Position numbers and translations under genes: made by a program. The notes beneath the pieces were generated by a model. The model worked only from the letters and a program-made list of their open reading frames with translations, did not search any database and was not told the DNA's origin. A DNA stretch of 64,000 nucleotides, from the NCBI RefSeq assembly GCF_013410665.1, contig NZ_JACCFM010000001.1, positions 3,410,001-3,474,000 of the forward strand, written 5' to 3'. This DNA is from Leifsonia psychrotolerans. GTDB lineage: Bacteria; Actinomycetota; Actinomycetes; Actinomycetales; Microbacteriaceae. Below are positions 38,717 to 46,939 of this stretch, piece after piece; position 1 is the stretch's first letter, and the number at the start of each line of letters is the position of its first letter.

Positions 38717-39717
38717 TGCTCGACCAGCGGGTGGGGTCGACCAGCGGAACCCCGTCGCTGATCGAGCTTGTCGAGATCACTGGAGTCGACCCTCGTTCGC
38801 AATGCGCGTTCGGGGGTGTGCTCGCTGGGTCTCGACAAGCTCGACCAGCGGGGTTGGCTCGACCAAAGGGGTTGGTCGATCGGCGGGGCCCCGTCGCTGA
38901 TCGAGCTTGTCGAGATCACTCGAGTCGACCCTCATACGCAATGCGCGTTCGGGGGTGTGCTCACGGGGTCTCGACAAGCTCGACCAGCGGGGTTGGCTCG
39001 ACCAGCGGGTGGGCTCGACCAGCGGGGTGGGGTCGATCGGCGGGGCCCCATCGCTGATCGAGCTTGTCGAGATCACTCGAGTCGACCCTCGTACGCAATG
39101 CGCGTTCGGGGGTGTGCTCACGGGGTCTCGACAAGCTCGACCAGCGGGGTTGGCTCGACCAGCGGGGTGGGCTCGACCAGCGGGGTTGGTCGATCGGCGG
39201 GGCCCCATCGCTGATCGAGCTTGTCGAGATCACTCGAGTCGACCCTCATACGCAATGCGCGTTCGGGGGTGTGCTCACGGGGTCTCGACAAGCTCGACCA
39301 GCGGGGTTGGCTCGACCAGCGGGTGGGCTCGACCAGCGGGTGGGCTCGACCAGCGGGGTTGGTCGATCGGCGGGGCCCCATCGCTGATCGAGCTTGTCGA
39401 GATCACTCGAGTCGACCCTCGTACGCAATGCGCGTTCGGGGGTGTGCTCACGGGGTCTCGACAAGCTCGACCAGCGGGGTTGGCTCGACCAGCGGGGTGG
39501 GCTCGACCAGCGGGGTGGGGTCGATCGGCGGGGCCCCATCGCTGATCGAGCTTGTCGAGATCACTCGAGTCGACCCTCATACGCAATGCGCGTTCGGGGG
39601 TGTGCTCACGGGGTCTCGACAAGCTCGACCAGCGGGGTTGGCTCGACCAGCGGGGTGGGCTCGACCAGCGGGGTTGGCTCGACCAACGGGGTGGGTCGAC
39701 CAACGGGTGGGCTCCAA
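38717..39717. repeat. Tandem array of ~140-173 bp units with internal dyad
   Basis: Six copies of a unit start at 38761, 38900, 39057, 39214, 39387 and 39545 (periods 139, 157, 157, 173 and 158). Each has TCGAGCTTGTCGAGA, a conserved ~60-base middle, the complement TCTCGACAAGCTCGA, then two to four 16-base subunits of the GGCTCGACCAGCGGGG type; the number of subunits sets the period. From copy 2 on, CATACGC and CGTACGC alternate, hinting at duplication in pairs. All six frames stay open across it, so many apparent ORFs here are artefacts. The gap 38690-39775 holds nothing else. Confidence 0.93.
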
Positions 39718-39775
39718 CCGCGGAGAACTGCCGGCTCCGGAACCTCGACCTCCACCAGGGCATAAGCTCACCGGT

Positions 39776-40846
39776 ATGTGGCGCGCAGCGATCCAACGGC
39801 TTCCCCCGGGCTCGTTTGCCTTCGTGATGGCCACCGGCATCATCTCAACCGGATTCGCTGCGATCGGCCAGAGCATCCTGTCGCTTCTGCTGCTAGGGAT
39901 CGCCATCGGCGGACTGCTCGTGCTGGCAGCGCTCATGCTGGCGCGGTTCATCGTCTTTCGCCGCGACGTGATGCTCGACGCACGCGACCCGAAACGCGCC
40001 TTCGGTTTCTTCACGATCGTCGCGGCGATCGACGTGGTCGGCATCCGTCTCTATTCTCCCGAAGCGCCGACGGCCACGATCGTGCTGGGGATTCTCAGCG
40101 TGCCGATCTGGCTGCTACTCACCTACGGGGTTCCCGCCAACCTCATGCTGCGACCGCGCACCGGACCGGTGGCCGCCGACATCGACGGAAGTTGGTTCCT
40201 CTGGGTCGTGGGCACCCAGTCGCTGGCTACCGCATCGGCAGCTCTCGGGGCCCACACGCGCAGTCCCGAGCTCGCCGCGCTCGCCGTGGCGTTGTGGGGC
40301 ATCGGCGTGATGCTGTATCTCATGCTCGCAACCCTGGTCACCTTGAGACTGCTGACGGTGCCGAGCGCACCCGGAAACTTCAACCCGTCGTACTGGATCT
40401 ACATGGGAGCCACCGCGATCACGGTTCTCGCCGGGTCACGCATTCTTCGGATGCCGCAGGATCTTCCGGTCATGCACGTCACCTCCCCGGTGGTCTCCGG
40501 CCTGACCTACGTGCTTTGGGCGTTTGGGGTGTGGTGGATTCCACTTCTGGTCATTTTCGGTGTCTGGCGTCACGGTGTGCACCGCGAGCCGGTGCGTTAC
40601 AGCTCGGGTCTCTGGAGCATCGTCTTCCCTCTCGGCATGTACTCGGTGGCGAGCATGCACTTCGGCGCAGTCGCACAACTGCCGCTGCTGGTCTCGATTG
40701 GTGAGGTCGGAATCTGGGTGGCCGGCTTGGCCTGGCTCGTCGTCTGCGCCGGCATGGTGTGGGCCGGAGGGCGCTTTGTGCGGGGCCGACGGCCGATGTC
40801 TGCTGGGCTGGCGGCTGACGCCGCTGCGGCAGGGTCGCTACGGTAG
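39776..40846 (+). CDS. TDT-family transporter (TehA/SLAC1/Ssu1-like)
   Basis: This is a 356-residue integral membrane protein with about ten hydrophobic helices. It begins RLPPGSFAFVMATGIISTG, which is the conserved first segment of the tellurite-resistance/dicarboxylate transporter family. It contains SYWIYMGATAITVLAG and FPLGMYSVASMHFG, also family segments. The open frame extends 185 codons upstream through the repeat array; that part is not coding. The family exports C4-dicarboxylates, sulfite or other anions. Its location inside the Moco locus suggests an anion linked to the Moco enzyme, but that is inference. Confidence 0.87.
   Translation: MWRAAIQRLPPGSFAFVMATGIISTGFAAIGQSILSLLLLGIAIGGLLVLAALMLARFIVFRRDVMLDARDPKRAFGFFTIVAAIDVVGIRLYSPEAPTATIVLGILSVPIWLLLTYGVPANLMLRPRTGPVAADIDGSWFLWVVGTQSLATASAALGAHTRSPELAALAVALWGIGVMLYLMLATLVTLRLLTVPSAPGNFNPSYWIYMGATAITVLAGSRILRMPQDLPVMHVTSPVVSGLTYVLWAFGVWWIPLLVIFGVWRHGVHREPVRYSSGLWSIVFPLGMYSVASMHFGAVAQLPLLVSIGEVGIWVAGLAWLVVCAGMVWAGGRFVRGRRPMSAGLAADAAAAGSLR
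40839..40844 (+). promoter_or_regulatory. -10-like hexamer of mogA
   Basis: TACGGT ends 7 nt before the mogA ATG although it lies inside the end of the preceding transporter gene. It allows separate leaderless transcription of mogA-moaE; the AGGGA after it could alternatively act as a weak ribosome site. Confidence 0.3.
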
Positions 40847-40851
40847 GGATC

Positions 40852-41406
40852 ATGACGGAGCAGTCTCCTATCCCGCAGTCGGCTCGCGCTGAGGCCGACG
40901 CTGTGCCTGACCTCGTGCGTGCCGCGGTAATCACGGTGTCCGACCGCAGCGCCGGCGGGCAGCGTGCCGACACGTCGGGACCGGGGGCGGTGACCACCCT
41001 GCGCGAGAACGGCTACCGGGTTGCCGACGCCGTGGTCGTGCCCGACGGCGAGGCCCCGGTTGCCGAGGCTATCCGCTTCGCACTCGGGGAGGGAGCCCGA
41101 CTCATCATCACGACCGGCGGCACCGGCATCTCCCCTCGAGATCTGACTCCGGAGGGCACCCGCCCCCTCCTGACGCGTGAACTGCCCGGGATCGCCGAGG
41201 CGCTGCGACGCGAGGGCGCGCGGCATACGCCCCTCGCCGTGCTCTCCCGTGGTCTCGTCGGCCTCGCCGGGAGCGGACCGGACGCCACGCAGGCGCTCGT
41301 GGTGAATTTGCCCGGCTCGCGTGCAGGCGTCGCCGAGGGCCTCGACGTCGTGCTGCCGCTCGTGCCGCACATCCTGGACCAGCTCGACGGCGGTGACCAC
41401 GCGTGA
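40852..41406 (+). CDS. mogA: Molybdopterin adenylyltransferase (MogA/MoaB type)
   Basis: This protein of 184 residues has the MoCF-biosynthesis fold. It adenylylates molybdopterin so that MoeA can insert molybdate. The signature TTGGTGISPRDLTPEGT (about residues 84-100) is complete, and AVITVSDRSAGGQRADTSG starts the domain after a ~22-residue N-terminal extension. It starts five bases after the transporter stop and overlaps moaE by GTGA. The MogA and MoaB subfamilies are not separable here. Confidence 0.92.
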   Translation: MTEQSPIPQSARAEADAVPDLVRAAVITVSDRSAGGQRADTSGPGAVTTLRENGYRVADAVVVPDGEAPVAEAIRFALGEGARLIITTGGTGISPRDLTPEGTRPLLTRELPGIAEALRREGARHTPLAVLSRGLVGLAGSGPDATQALVVNLPGSRAGVAEGLDVVLPLVPHILDQLDGGDHA

Positions 41407-41882
41407 TTGAGGCTCTGGTCGAGATCTGCCCCACGCCACTGGATCTGGCGGCGCATCTCGCTGCGGTCGATTCGGCCGCGTTCGGTGCGGTGGCCACGTT
41501 CATCGGTCAGGTGCGTGATCACGACCCCGATGTGGTCGGCGAGGTCGTTGCGCTCGACTACTCGGCACATCCGGATGCGCCGCGCATTCTTGCCGACATC
41601 GTGGACCGGGTGGCGCGCGGCTCGGCCGACGCCGGCCACGAGGTGCGCATCGCGGCCAGCCACCGCATCGGGCACCTGAGGGTGGGGGATTGTGCCCTCG
41701 TCGTCTGCGTGGCCAGCGCCCACCGCGCGGCGGCCTTCGACACCTGCCGCGCACTCGTCGAAGCGATCAAGTCTGACCTGCCGATCTGGAAACGACAGTC
41801 GCGTGCCGACGGCGCCCACACCTGGGTGGGCCTCCCGGAGGCCGAAGCTGTGGCGTCAGCAGAGGCATCAGCAGAGGCGTAA
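41403..41882 (+). CDS. moaE: Molybdopterin synthase catalytic subunit
   Basis: MoaE (159 residues) binds cyclic pyranopterin and receives two sulfurs from MoaD thiocarboxylate. The active-site lysines and arginine are in IKSDLPIWKRQ, and SHRIGHLRVGD is a second conserved segment. The GTG start overlaps the mogA stop. The last ~12 residues are an Ala/Ser/Glu repeat (ASAEASAEA). The gene converges on moaD, with 41 bases between stops and no clear terminator. Confidence 0.93.
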   Translation: MIEALVEICPTPLDLAAHLAAVDSAAFGAVATFIGQVRDHDPDVVGEVVALDYSAHPDAPRILADIVDRVARGSADAGHEVRIAASHRIGHLRVGDCALVVCVASAHRAAAFDTCRALVEAIKSDLPIWKRQSRADGAHTWVGLPEAEAVASAEASAEA

Positions 41883-41923
41883 TCCGAGGCACACCCTGGG
41901 GAGGCACGGAGCGCTGCGGTGAC

Positions 41924-42163
41924 TCAGCCGCCGGCGAACGGCGGAAGCACGTCGACAGTATCGCCCTCACTCAGCGCAGTCCCGGGATCCTCGGTGAGCG
42001 TGCCATTGAGCAGCAGGGAGCAGCGGCCGAGCACCCGCTCGAACGCACTGCCGTGACGCTCGAGAATCATCAGGCGGAGGTCGGCCAGAGTCGATACGTC
42101 AAGGTGTTCGCTCTCGGTTCCGGTCGCCTCGGCCGCCCCGGCGAAGTATCGCACGCGGGTCAC
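41924..42163 (-). CDS. moaD: Molybdopterin synthase sulfur carrier subunit
   Basis: This is a ubiquitin-fold protein of 79 residues ending in LPPFAGG; the C-terminal Gly-Gly is adenylylated by MoeB and thiocarboxylated. The GTG start overlaps the TGA of moaC (GTGA) and the resulting product has the normal MoaD size. The longer open frame upstream is an out-of-frame reading of moaC. It is the last gene of the leftward moeB-moeA-moaC-moaD operon. Confidence 0.92.
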   Translation of the reverse strand: MTRVRYFAGAAEATGTESEHLDVSTLADLRLMILERHGSAFERVLGRCSLLLNGTLTEDPGTALSEGDTVDVLPPFAGG

Positions 42164-42663
42164 GATCGGCCCGATTCGGCCGTCGGCGCGGGCCGCACCC
42201 AGTCGCCGGACCGACCGCCCGACTTCGCGGTGATTCGGATGCCCTCGATTTCGACTGTGCGGTCGAGACCCTTCACCATGTCGACGATCGCCAACGCGGC
42301 CACGGCGACGGCGGTCATCGCCTCCATTTCGACCCCGGTGCGGTCTGCGGTGCGCACCGTCGCGTCGACGCGCACGCCCTCGTCGAGGACGGTCAGGTCG
42401 ACGGCGGCACCATGCACGCCGATCACGTGGGCCAGCGGCAGCAACTCGGCGGTGCGCTTCGCCGCCTGAATCCCGGCGATGCGGGCGACGGCGAGCACGT
42501 CGCCCTTGGGCACGGACCCGGTGCGGAGGGCTGCGATAACGTCGGGCGCACACCGCACGAAGCCGGTCGCCGTGGCCTGACGGATGCTCGGGGTCTTGCC
42601 CGTGACGTCGACCATGCGCGCCTGCCCGGCCGAGTCGAGGTGAGTGAACGGTTGGCTGGTCAT
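42160..42663 (-). CDS. moaC: Cyclic pyranopterin monophosphate synthase
   Basis: MoaC (167 residues) converts 3',8-cyclo-GTP made by MoaA to cyclic pyranopterin monophosphate. Visible family segments are MVDVTGKTPSIRQATATG, KGDVLAVARIAGIQAAKRT, LPLAHV and GVEMEAMTAVAVAALAIVDM, with the catalytic Lys/Asp region KGLDRTVEI close behind. The ATG overlaps the moeA stop by ATGA. Confidence 0.95.
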   Translation of the reverse strand: MTSQPFTHLDSAGQARMVDVTGKTPSIRQATATGFVRCAPDVIAALRTGSVPKGDVLAVARIAGIQAAKRTAELLPLAHVIGVHGAAVDLTVLDEGVRVDATVRTADRTGVEMEAMTAVAVAALAIVDMVKGLDRTVEIEGIRITAKSGGRSGDWVRPAPTAESGRS

Positions 42664-43955
42664 GATTCCAACAGCATGACATCGACAGGGTCGCCCGGGT
42701 GGATTTCTTCGACGGATTCGTCGACGATCGCGAATCCGTCGGCCGCAGCGAGGCTCGCCACGAGATGCGAACCCGAGCCACCGCGGGAGGCGGGGCGCAC
42801 CCGGATGCCGCCCTCGGCATCCGTCGCAGTGCCGCGCGTCATGCCTGTGTTCGGCGCCCCCGACAGCAGCGTGACCGGAATGTACTGGCGGCGGTTGGGC
42901 GGGCAAAGCCAGCCCTCGGCGGCGACGGCTCGGATGATCGGCCGATCAATTTCGCGGCATCCCAGAAGCGTGCGGAGGGCCGGCCGCACGAACACCTCGA
43001 ACGAGACCAGGGCACTGACCGGATTCCCGGGCAGGGCGAAGATCGGGAGGCCGCCGGCCCAATGGCCGAAACCTTGTGGTTTGCCCGGTTGCATGCGCAC
43101 CGGCCCGAATCGCACCCCGAGCGGTGCGAGCACCGCCTTGACCACGTCATAGGCGCCCACGCTGACACCACCGGAGAGCAGAAAAGCATCGACCTGGCCC
43201 GCGTAGTCGGTGAGCGTCGCACGCAGCAGGTCGTCGTCATCGGGCACGATTCCCACGGCAAGCGCGATGCCTCCGGCTTGCTCGACGGCGGCTGCCAACA
43301 GCTGCGAGTTTGAGTCGGGAATCTGACCGGACAGCAGCGGGCGGCCGGGTTGGACCAGCTCACTGCCGGTCGAGATCACTGCAATTCGGGGGCGGCGGTG
43401 CACCGGGAGCTCGTGCTGCCCCGCGCTCGCCGCGGCGGCCAAATGCCGCTCCCGAAGCGTGACGCCCGCGGCCAGAACGAGGTCGCCGGCCGAGAGATCA
43501 CTGCCGGCCAGGCGGATGAAGGCTCCCGGCTCGGGCTCGGCAAAAATGGTGACCCGCTCGGGTGCACGGTCGGTCTGCTCGAGCGGGACGACCGCATCCG
43601 CCCCCGGAGGGAGGGGCGCACCGGTCATGATTCGGGCGACGGTGCCCGGGACGAGGGTCGGGGTGGCGGTGATACCGGCGGGCAGATCGGCGACAACCGG
43701 CAGCGTCACCGGGTGGCGCGCCCCGGCCCCGCGCAGGTCGAACCGGCGAACGGCGTAACCGTCCATCGAGGAATTGTGAAACGGCGGGATGGCGGTGCGC
43801 GCCGTGACCGGTTCGGCGAGCGTGCGGCCACGGGCGGCGGCGAGCTCGACGCGCTCAGCGGGCAGGGCGCGCAGATCGGCGAGAACCAGCGCGCGATACT
43901 CCTCGACGCTGAGGCTCGGCGGAGTCTCTTGCAGAGTCTCGGGCAGAGCAGTCAC
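42660..43955 (-). CDS. moeA: Molybdopterin molybdenumtransferase
   Basis: MoeA (431 residues) inserts molybdenum into adenylylated molybdopterin. It shows the four usual regions: the N-terminal PPFHNSSMDGYAVR segment, the MoCF-fold core with STGSELVQPGRP and LLSGGVSVGAYD, FALPGNPVSALVSFE, and a C-terminal beta domain. The GTG start overlaps the moeB-rhodanese stop (GTGA). Order moeB-moeA-moaC-moaD with four-base overlaps implies strict cotranslation. Confidence 0.95.
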   Translation of the reverse strand: MTALPETLQETPPSLSVEEYRALVLADLRALPAERVELAAARGRTLAEPVTARTAIPPFHNSSMDGYAVRRFDLRGAGARHPVTLPVVADLPAGITATPTLVPGTVARIMTGAPLPPGADAVVPLEQTDRAPERVTIFAEPEPGAFIRLAGSDLSAGDLVLAAGVTLRERHLAAAASAGQHELPVHRRPRIAVISTGSELVQPGRPLLSGQIPDSNSQLLAAAVEQAGGIALAVGIVPDDDDLLRATLTDYAGQVDAFLLSGGVSVGAYDVVKAVLAPLGVRFGPVRMQPGKPQGFGHWAGGLPIFALPGNPVSALVSFEVFVRPALRTLLGCREIDRPIIRAVAAEGWLCPPNRRQYIPVTLLSGAPNTGMTRGTATDAEGGIRVRPASRGGSGSHLVASLAAADGFAIVDESVEEIHPGDPVDVMLLES

Positions 43956-45169
43956 TCGGCCACCCCCGGTGCTGTGGGGGGCCGATGCTCGGACCAGTTC
44001 GCGTAGCCACCCTCTAACACGCAGACGCTATCAAACCCGTCGACCATCAATGCCCGCGCGGCCTGGCGGGCGCGGCCCTCGTGCAGGCAGTAGACGATCA
44101 CCGGTCTGTGCCGCAGAAGAACGCTGCGTCCGGATTCGGTCAGGATATCGGCGAGCGGCAGCAGCACCGAGCCGTCGATGGTGCCCCGCGCGTGCTCGTC
44201 CGGCTCCCGCACGTCGATCAGCAGAAAATCGTCGCTGCCGTGTTCTCGGGCGGCCAAACGCCGCTCGAGCAGCTCGACCGACAGCTCGACCGACAGTTTA
44301 GCCGTCGGCGTCGGCGCAGAGGGTGCACTGCAGGATGCTGCCGACGCGGGCGGGCGGGCCGGTGTGATCGGGTGGCGCCGCGCGGCGTCGACCTGGCTCG
44401 GCCGCAACGGCACCTCAGTCCAGCGCGCGGTCAGCGCATCGAGCACGAGCACCCGTCCGAGCAGAGGAGTCCCGGCTCCGGTGATGAGTTTGATCGCCTC
44501 GCCGGCCATGATGCTTCCGACCTGGCCGCAGAGGGCGCCGAGCACGCCGGCGGTTTCGCAGGACTCAGCCCCGGCATCCGTCGGTTGCATCGCAAACAGG
44601 TCGCGCAACTGCACGCCGGCGATGCCGCTTTCGGCGGGCGGCGTGCTCCAGAACACCGAAACCTGGGCGTCGAAACGCAGAATCGACGCCCAGACCAGCG
44701 GCAGCCCCAGCTCGGCACAGGTGTCGGCGACTAGATACCGGGTGGCGAAATTGTCGCTGCCGTCGAGCACCAGATCGTAGCCGCCCAGAATCGTGTGGGC
44801 GTTCTCACTCGTCAGCCGTTCCGGATGGCTGATCACCCGAACGGATGCCGCCAGCCGCCCGATCGACGCGGCCGCACTGGCCACCTTGGGCCGGCCGACG
44901 TCGCTCTCACCGTGGATCACCTGGCGCTGCAGGTTGCTCGTCTCCACGACATCGTCGTCGACGATTCCCAGCGTGCCGACGCCGGCGGCCGCGAGGTAGA
45001 GCAACGCCGGTGCGCCAAGCCCGCCGGCACCGATCACACAGACCCGCGCGGCGAGCAGGCGGCGCTGACCCAGCTCGCCGATCTGGGGGAGCAGGAGTTG
45101 GCGGGAGTAGCGGCGCGCCTGATCAGCAGTGAGCGGCGCGGCTGGGGGGACCAGCGGAGGCAGGGGCAT
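43952..45169 (-). CDS. moeB: MoaD-activating adenylyltransferase with C-terminal rhodanese domain
   Basis: This 405-residue fusion has an E1-like ThiF/MoeB domain (residues 1-265: CVIGAGGLGAPALLYLA nucleotide loop, SNLQRQ arginine finger, LDGSDNFATRY) followed by a rhodanese domain (about 300-395). In the latter VIVYCLHEGRARQAA carries the persulfide Cys. The CxxC zinc pairs of E. coli MoeB are not visible. Fusion would let one protein adenylylate the MoaD C-terminus and deliver sulfur. Starts upstream of the ATG are rejected; TACCGT ends 7 nt before it (leaderless type). It is divergent from modA. Confidence 0.9.
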   Translation of the reverse strand: MPLPPLVPPAAPLTADQARRYSRQLLLPQIGELGQRRLLAARVCVIGAGGLGAPALLYLAAAGVGTLGIVDDDVVETSNLQRQVIHGESDVGRPKVASAAASIGRLAASVRVISHPERLTSENAHTILGGYDLVLDGSDNFATRYLVADTCAELGLPLVWASILRFDAQVSVFWSTPPAESGIAGVQLRDLFAMQPTDAGAESCETAGVLGALCGQVGSIMAGEAIKLITGAGTPLLGRVLVLDALTARWTEVPLRPSQVDAARRHPITPARPPASAASCSAPSAPTPTAKLSVELSVELLERRLAAREHGSDDFLLIDVREPDEHARGTIDGSVLLPLADILTESGRSVLLRHRPVIVYCLHEGRARQAARALMVDGFDSVCVLEGGYANWSEHRPPTAPGVAE

Positions 45170-45176
45170 GGTGCTC

Positions 45177-45214
45177 ACGGTAGCTGGTCGCGCCGAGTTT
45201 CGCGGTGCTAACAT
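45177..45214. promoter_or_regulatory. moeB/modA divergent leaderless promoters
   Basis: Within the 52-base gap the minus strand has TACCGT (45177-45182), 7 nt before the moeB ATG, and the plus strand TAACAT (45209-45214), 7 nt before the modA ATG. The two promoters lie back to back, so their upstream elements must overlap and one operator could control both. No ModE-type palindrome is recognised. Confidence 0.45.
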
Positions 45215-45221
45215 TCGGGCC

Positions 45222-46052
45222 ATGGCGCCGAACCGCTTTCTCGCTTTCGCGGCACTGACGATTGCGTCGCTGACTGCCGTGGCCGTGATCCCGCTTTTGG
45301 CCGCCTGCTCCACGAGCTCCGCCGACACGGCCGCAACACACGAGCAGGCCGCGACCGGAACCCCGGGTGCGGTTCTCAGCGGAGACCTCACGGTGTTCGC
45401 TGCCGCCTCGCTCACCGAATCCTTCGACGCCCTGAGCGAGTTGTTCATGCAGCAGAATCCGAAGATCTCCGTGAAGGCCGTCTACGACGGTTCGTCCACC
45501 CTGGCGACCCAGCTGGTCGAGGGGGCCAGCGCCGACGTATTCGCGTCGGCCGATGAGGCGACGATGAGCCGGGTTGTTGACGCCGGGGCCCTGAACGGCC
45601 CCGCGCTCCCGTTCGCGTCGAACACGCTGCAGATCGCGGTGCGTCCGGGCAATCCTCTCGGTCTGACGACACTGTCCGACCTCGGTTCCGCCCGGCTCGT
45701 CGTGGTGCTGTGTGCGCCGGCGGTGCCGTGTGGCGCGGCATCCGTGGCCGTGTTGAAAGCAGCTGGGGTGACGGTGACGCCAGCCAGCGAGGAACAGAAC
45801 GTGAAGGCCGTTGTCACCAAGGTCGAACTCGGCGAAGCAGATGCTGGGCTGGTCTACACGACGGACGTGCAGGCGGCGGAGGGCCGCATTGAGGGCATCC
45901 CGTTTGAGGGGGCGGATGCGGCGGTCAACCACTACCTGATCGGATCGCCGGCCGCTGCCGCGAATCCGACGGCAGCCGCTCGGTTCATCGAGCTGGTGCG
46001 CTCGGCCGAGGGGCAACGGATCCTCGCCGAGCGCGGCTTCGGGCCGCGATGA
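45222..46052 (+). CDS. modA: Molybdate ABC transporter substrate-binding lipoprotein
   Basis: This is an exported molybdate/tungstate-binding protein of 276 residues. The signal peptide ends in the lipobox LLAAC (C29), so it is tethered to the membrane. The binding-site segments FAAASLTESFD, YDGSSTLATQL and ADVFASADEATM match ModA. It is the first gene of modABC, with an ATGA overlap to modB. The ATG follows a TAACAT hexamer by 7 nt; the open frame upstream is rejected. Confidence 0.94.
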   Translation: MAPNRFLAFAALTIASLTAVAVIPLLAACSTSSADTAATHEQAATGTPGAVLSGDLTVFAAASLTESFDALSELFMQQNPKISVKAVYDGSSTLATQLVEGASADVFASADEATMSRVVDAGALNGPALPFASNTLQIAVRPGNPLGLTTLSDLGSARLVVVLCAPAVPCGAASVAVLKAAGVTVTPASEEQNVKAVVTKVELGEADAGLVYTTDVQAAEGRIEGIPFEGADAAVNHYLIGSPAAAANPTAAARFIELVRSAEGQRILAERGFGPR

Positions 46053-46939
46053 GTCGCCTCGGGCATGGTCCGCGGAGTCGAACCGGGCCGGATCTCCGGC
46101 CTGGGAATCGGGCTGATACGCGCTGGGCTGACACGCGCCGGGCGGGTACCGTCCCGCGCCTGCTGTACCTGCCGGCCCTCATCGGGCTGGCGCTGTTGAC
46201 GCTGCCGATCCTCGGCCTGCTCCTCCGGGTTGACTGGGCGACGGTGCCGGCCGCCATCACGTCTGCGGATGCCGTCGATGCCCTGCTGCTGTCGCTGCGT
46301 ACGGGCGCGGCCGCGACCATCATCTGTGTGATCGTGGGAGTTCCGCTGGCCCTCGTCATCGCGCGCAGTCGGCCGCGGGTGGCCGGACTGCTCCGGGCTG
46401 TGACGACCCTGCCCTTGGTCTTGCCGCCCATGGTGGGCGGCATCGCCCTGCTTTACTTGCTCGGGCGCAACGGCGTGGTCGGACAGTATCTGGACGTGGC
46501 GTGGGGTGTGCGAATCCCGTTCACCACCGCCGCCGTCGTGATCGCACAGTCTTTCGTGGCGCTGCCGTTTCTGGTGATCGCCGTGGAGGGCGCGCTTCGC
46601 AGCACCGGTACCCGGTTCGAGTCCGTGGCGGCGACCCTCGGCGCGAGCCGCTGGACGGTGTTCCGGCGCATCACGCTGCCACTGGTGTGGCCGGGCCTGG
46701 TCGCCGGCACCGTGCTTTGTTTTGCCCGGGCGCTGGGTGAGTTCGGCGCGACCGCGCTGTTCGCCGGCAACGCGGCGGGCGCCACGCGCACCATGCCGCT
46801 TGCGATATACACCGCATTCAACGGCGCCGGGGTGAGCCAGGATTCGGCAATTGCCCTCTCACTGCTGCTGGTTGCGGTGGCGATCGTGATCCTGCTGGTT
46901 CTGCGCATTCCGCGCGTTCAGCGCGCGGAGCCGAAATGA
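46049..46939 (+). CDS. modB: Molybdate ABC transporter permease
   Basis: This is a 296-residue membrane permease with about six helices. The EAA-type loop is ESVAATLGASRWTVFRRITLP, and ALGEFGATALFAGN is the conserved ModB/CysW segment. The first ~35 residues are an Arg-rich, low-complexity extension; a later start is possible but the ATGA overlap with modA supports the one given. It overlaps modC by four bases. Confidence 0.93.
   Translation: MSRLGHGPRSRTGPDLRPGNRADTRWADTRRAGTVPRLLYLPALIGLALLTLPILGLLLRVDWATVPAAITSADAVDALLLSLRTGAAATIICVIVGVPLALVIARSRPRVAGLLRAVTTLPLVLPPMVGGIALLYLLGRNGVVGQYLDVAWGVRIPFTTAAVVIAQSFVALPFLVIAVEGALRSTGTRFESVAATLGASRWTVFRRITLPLVWPGLVAGTVLCFARALGEFGATALFAGNAAGATRTMPLAIYTAFNGAGVSQDSAIALSLLLVAVAIVILLVLRIPRVQRAEPK

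Noticed and set aside
38717..39717. CRISPR array
   Set aside because: Units of 139-173 bases with near-identical interiors have no unique spacers, and no cas gene is in the window.
38716..39775. Several open frames on both strands across the array, including the N-terminal extension of the TDT gene
   Set aside because: The repeat unit lacks stops in most frames; the translations are Ser/Arg/Gly/Trp repeats with no family similarity and differ only by repeat phase.
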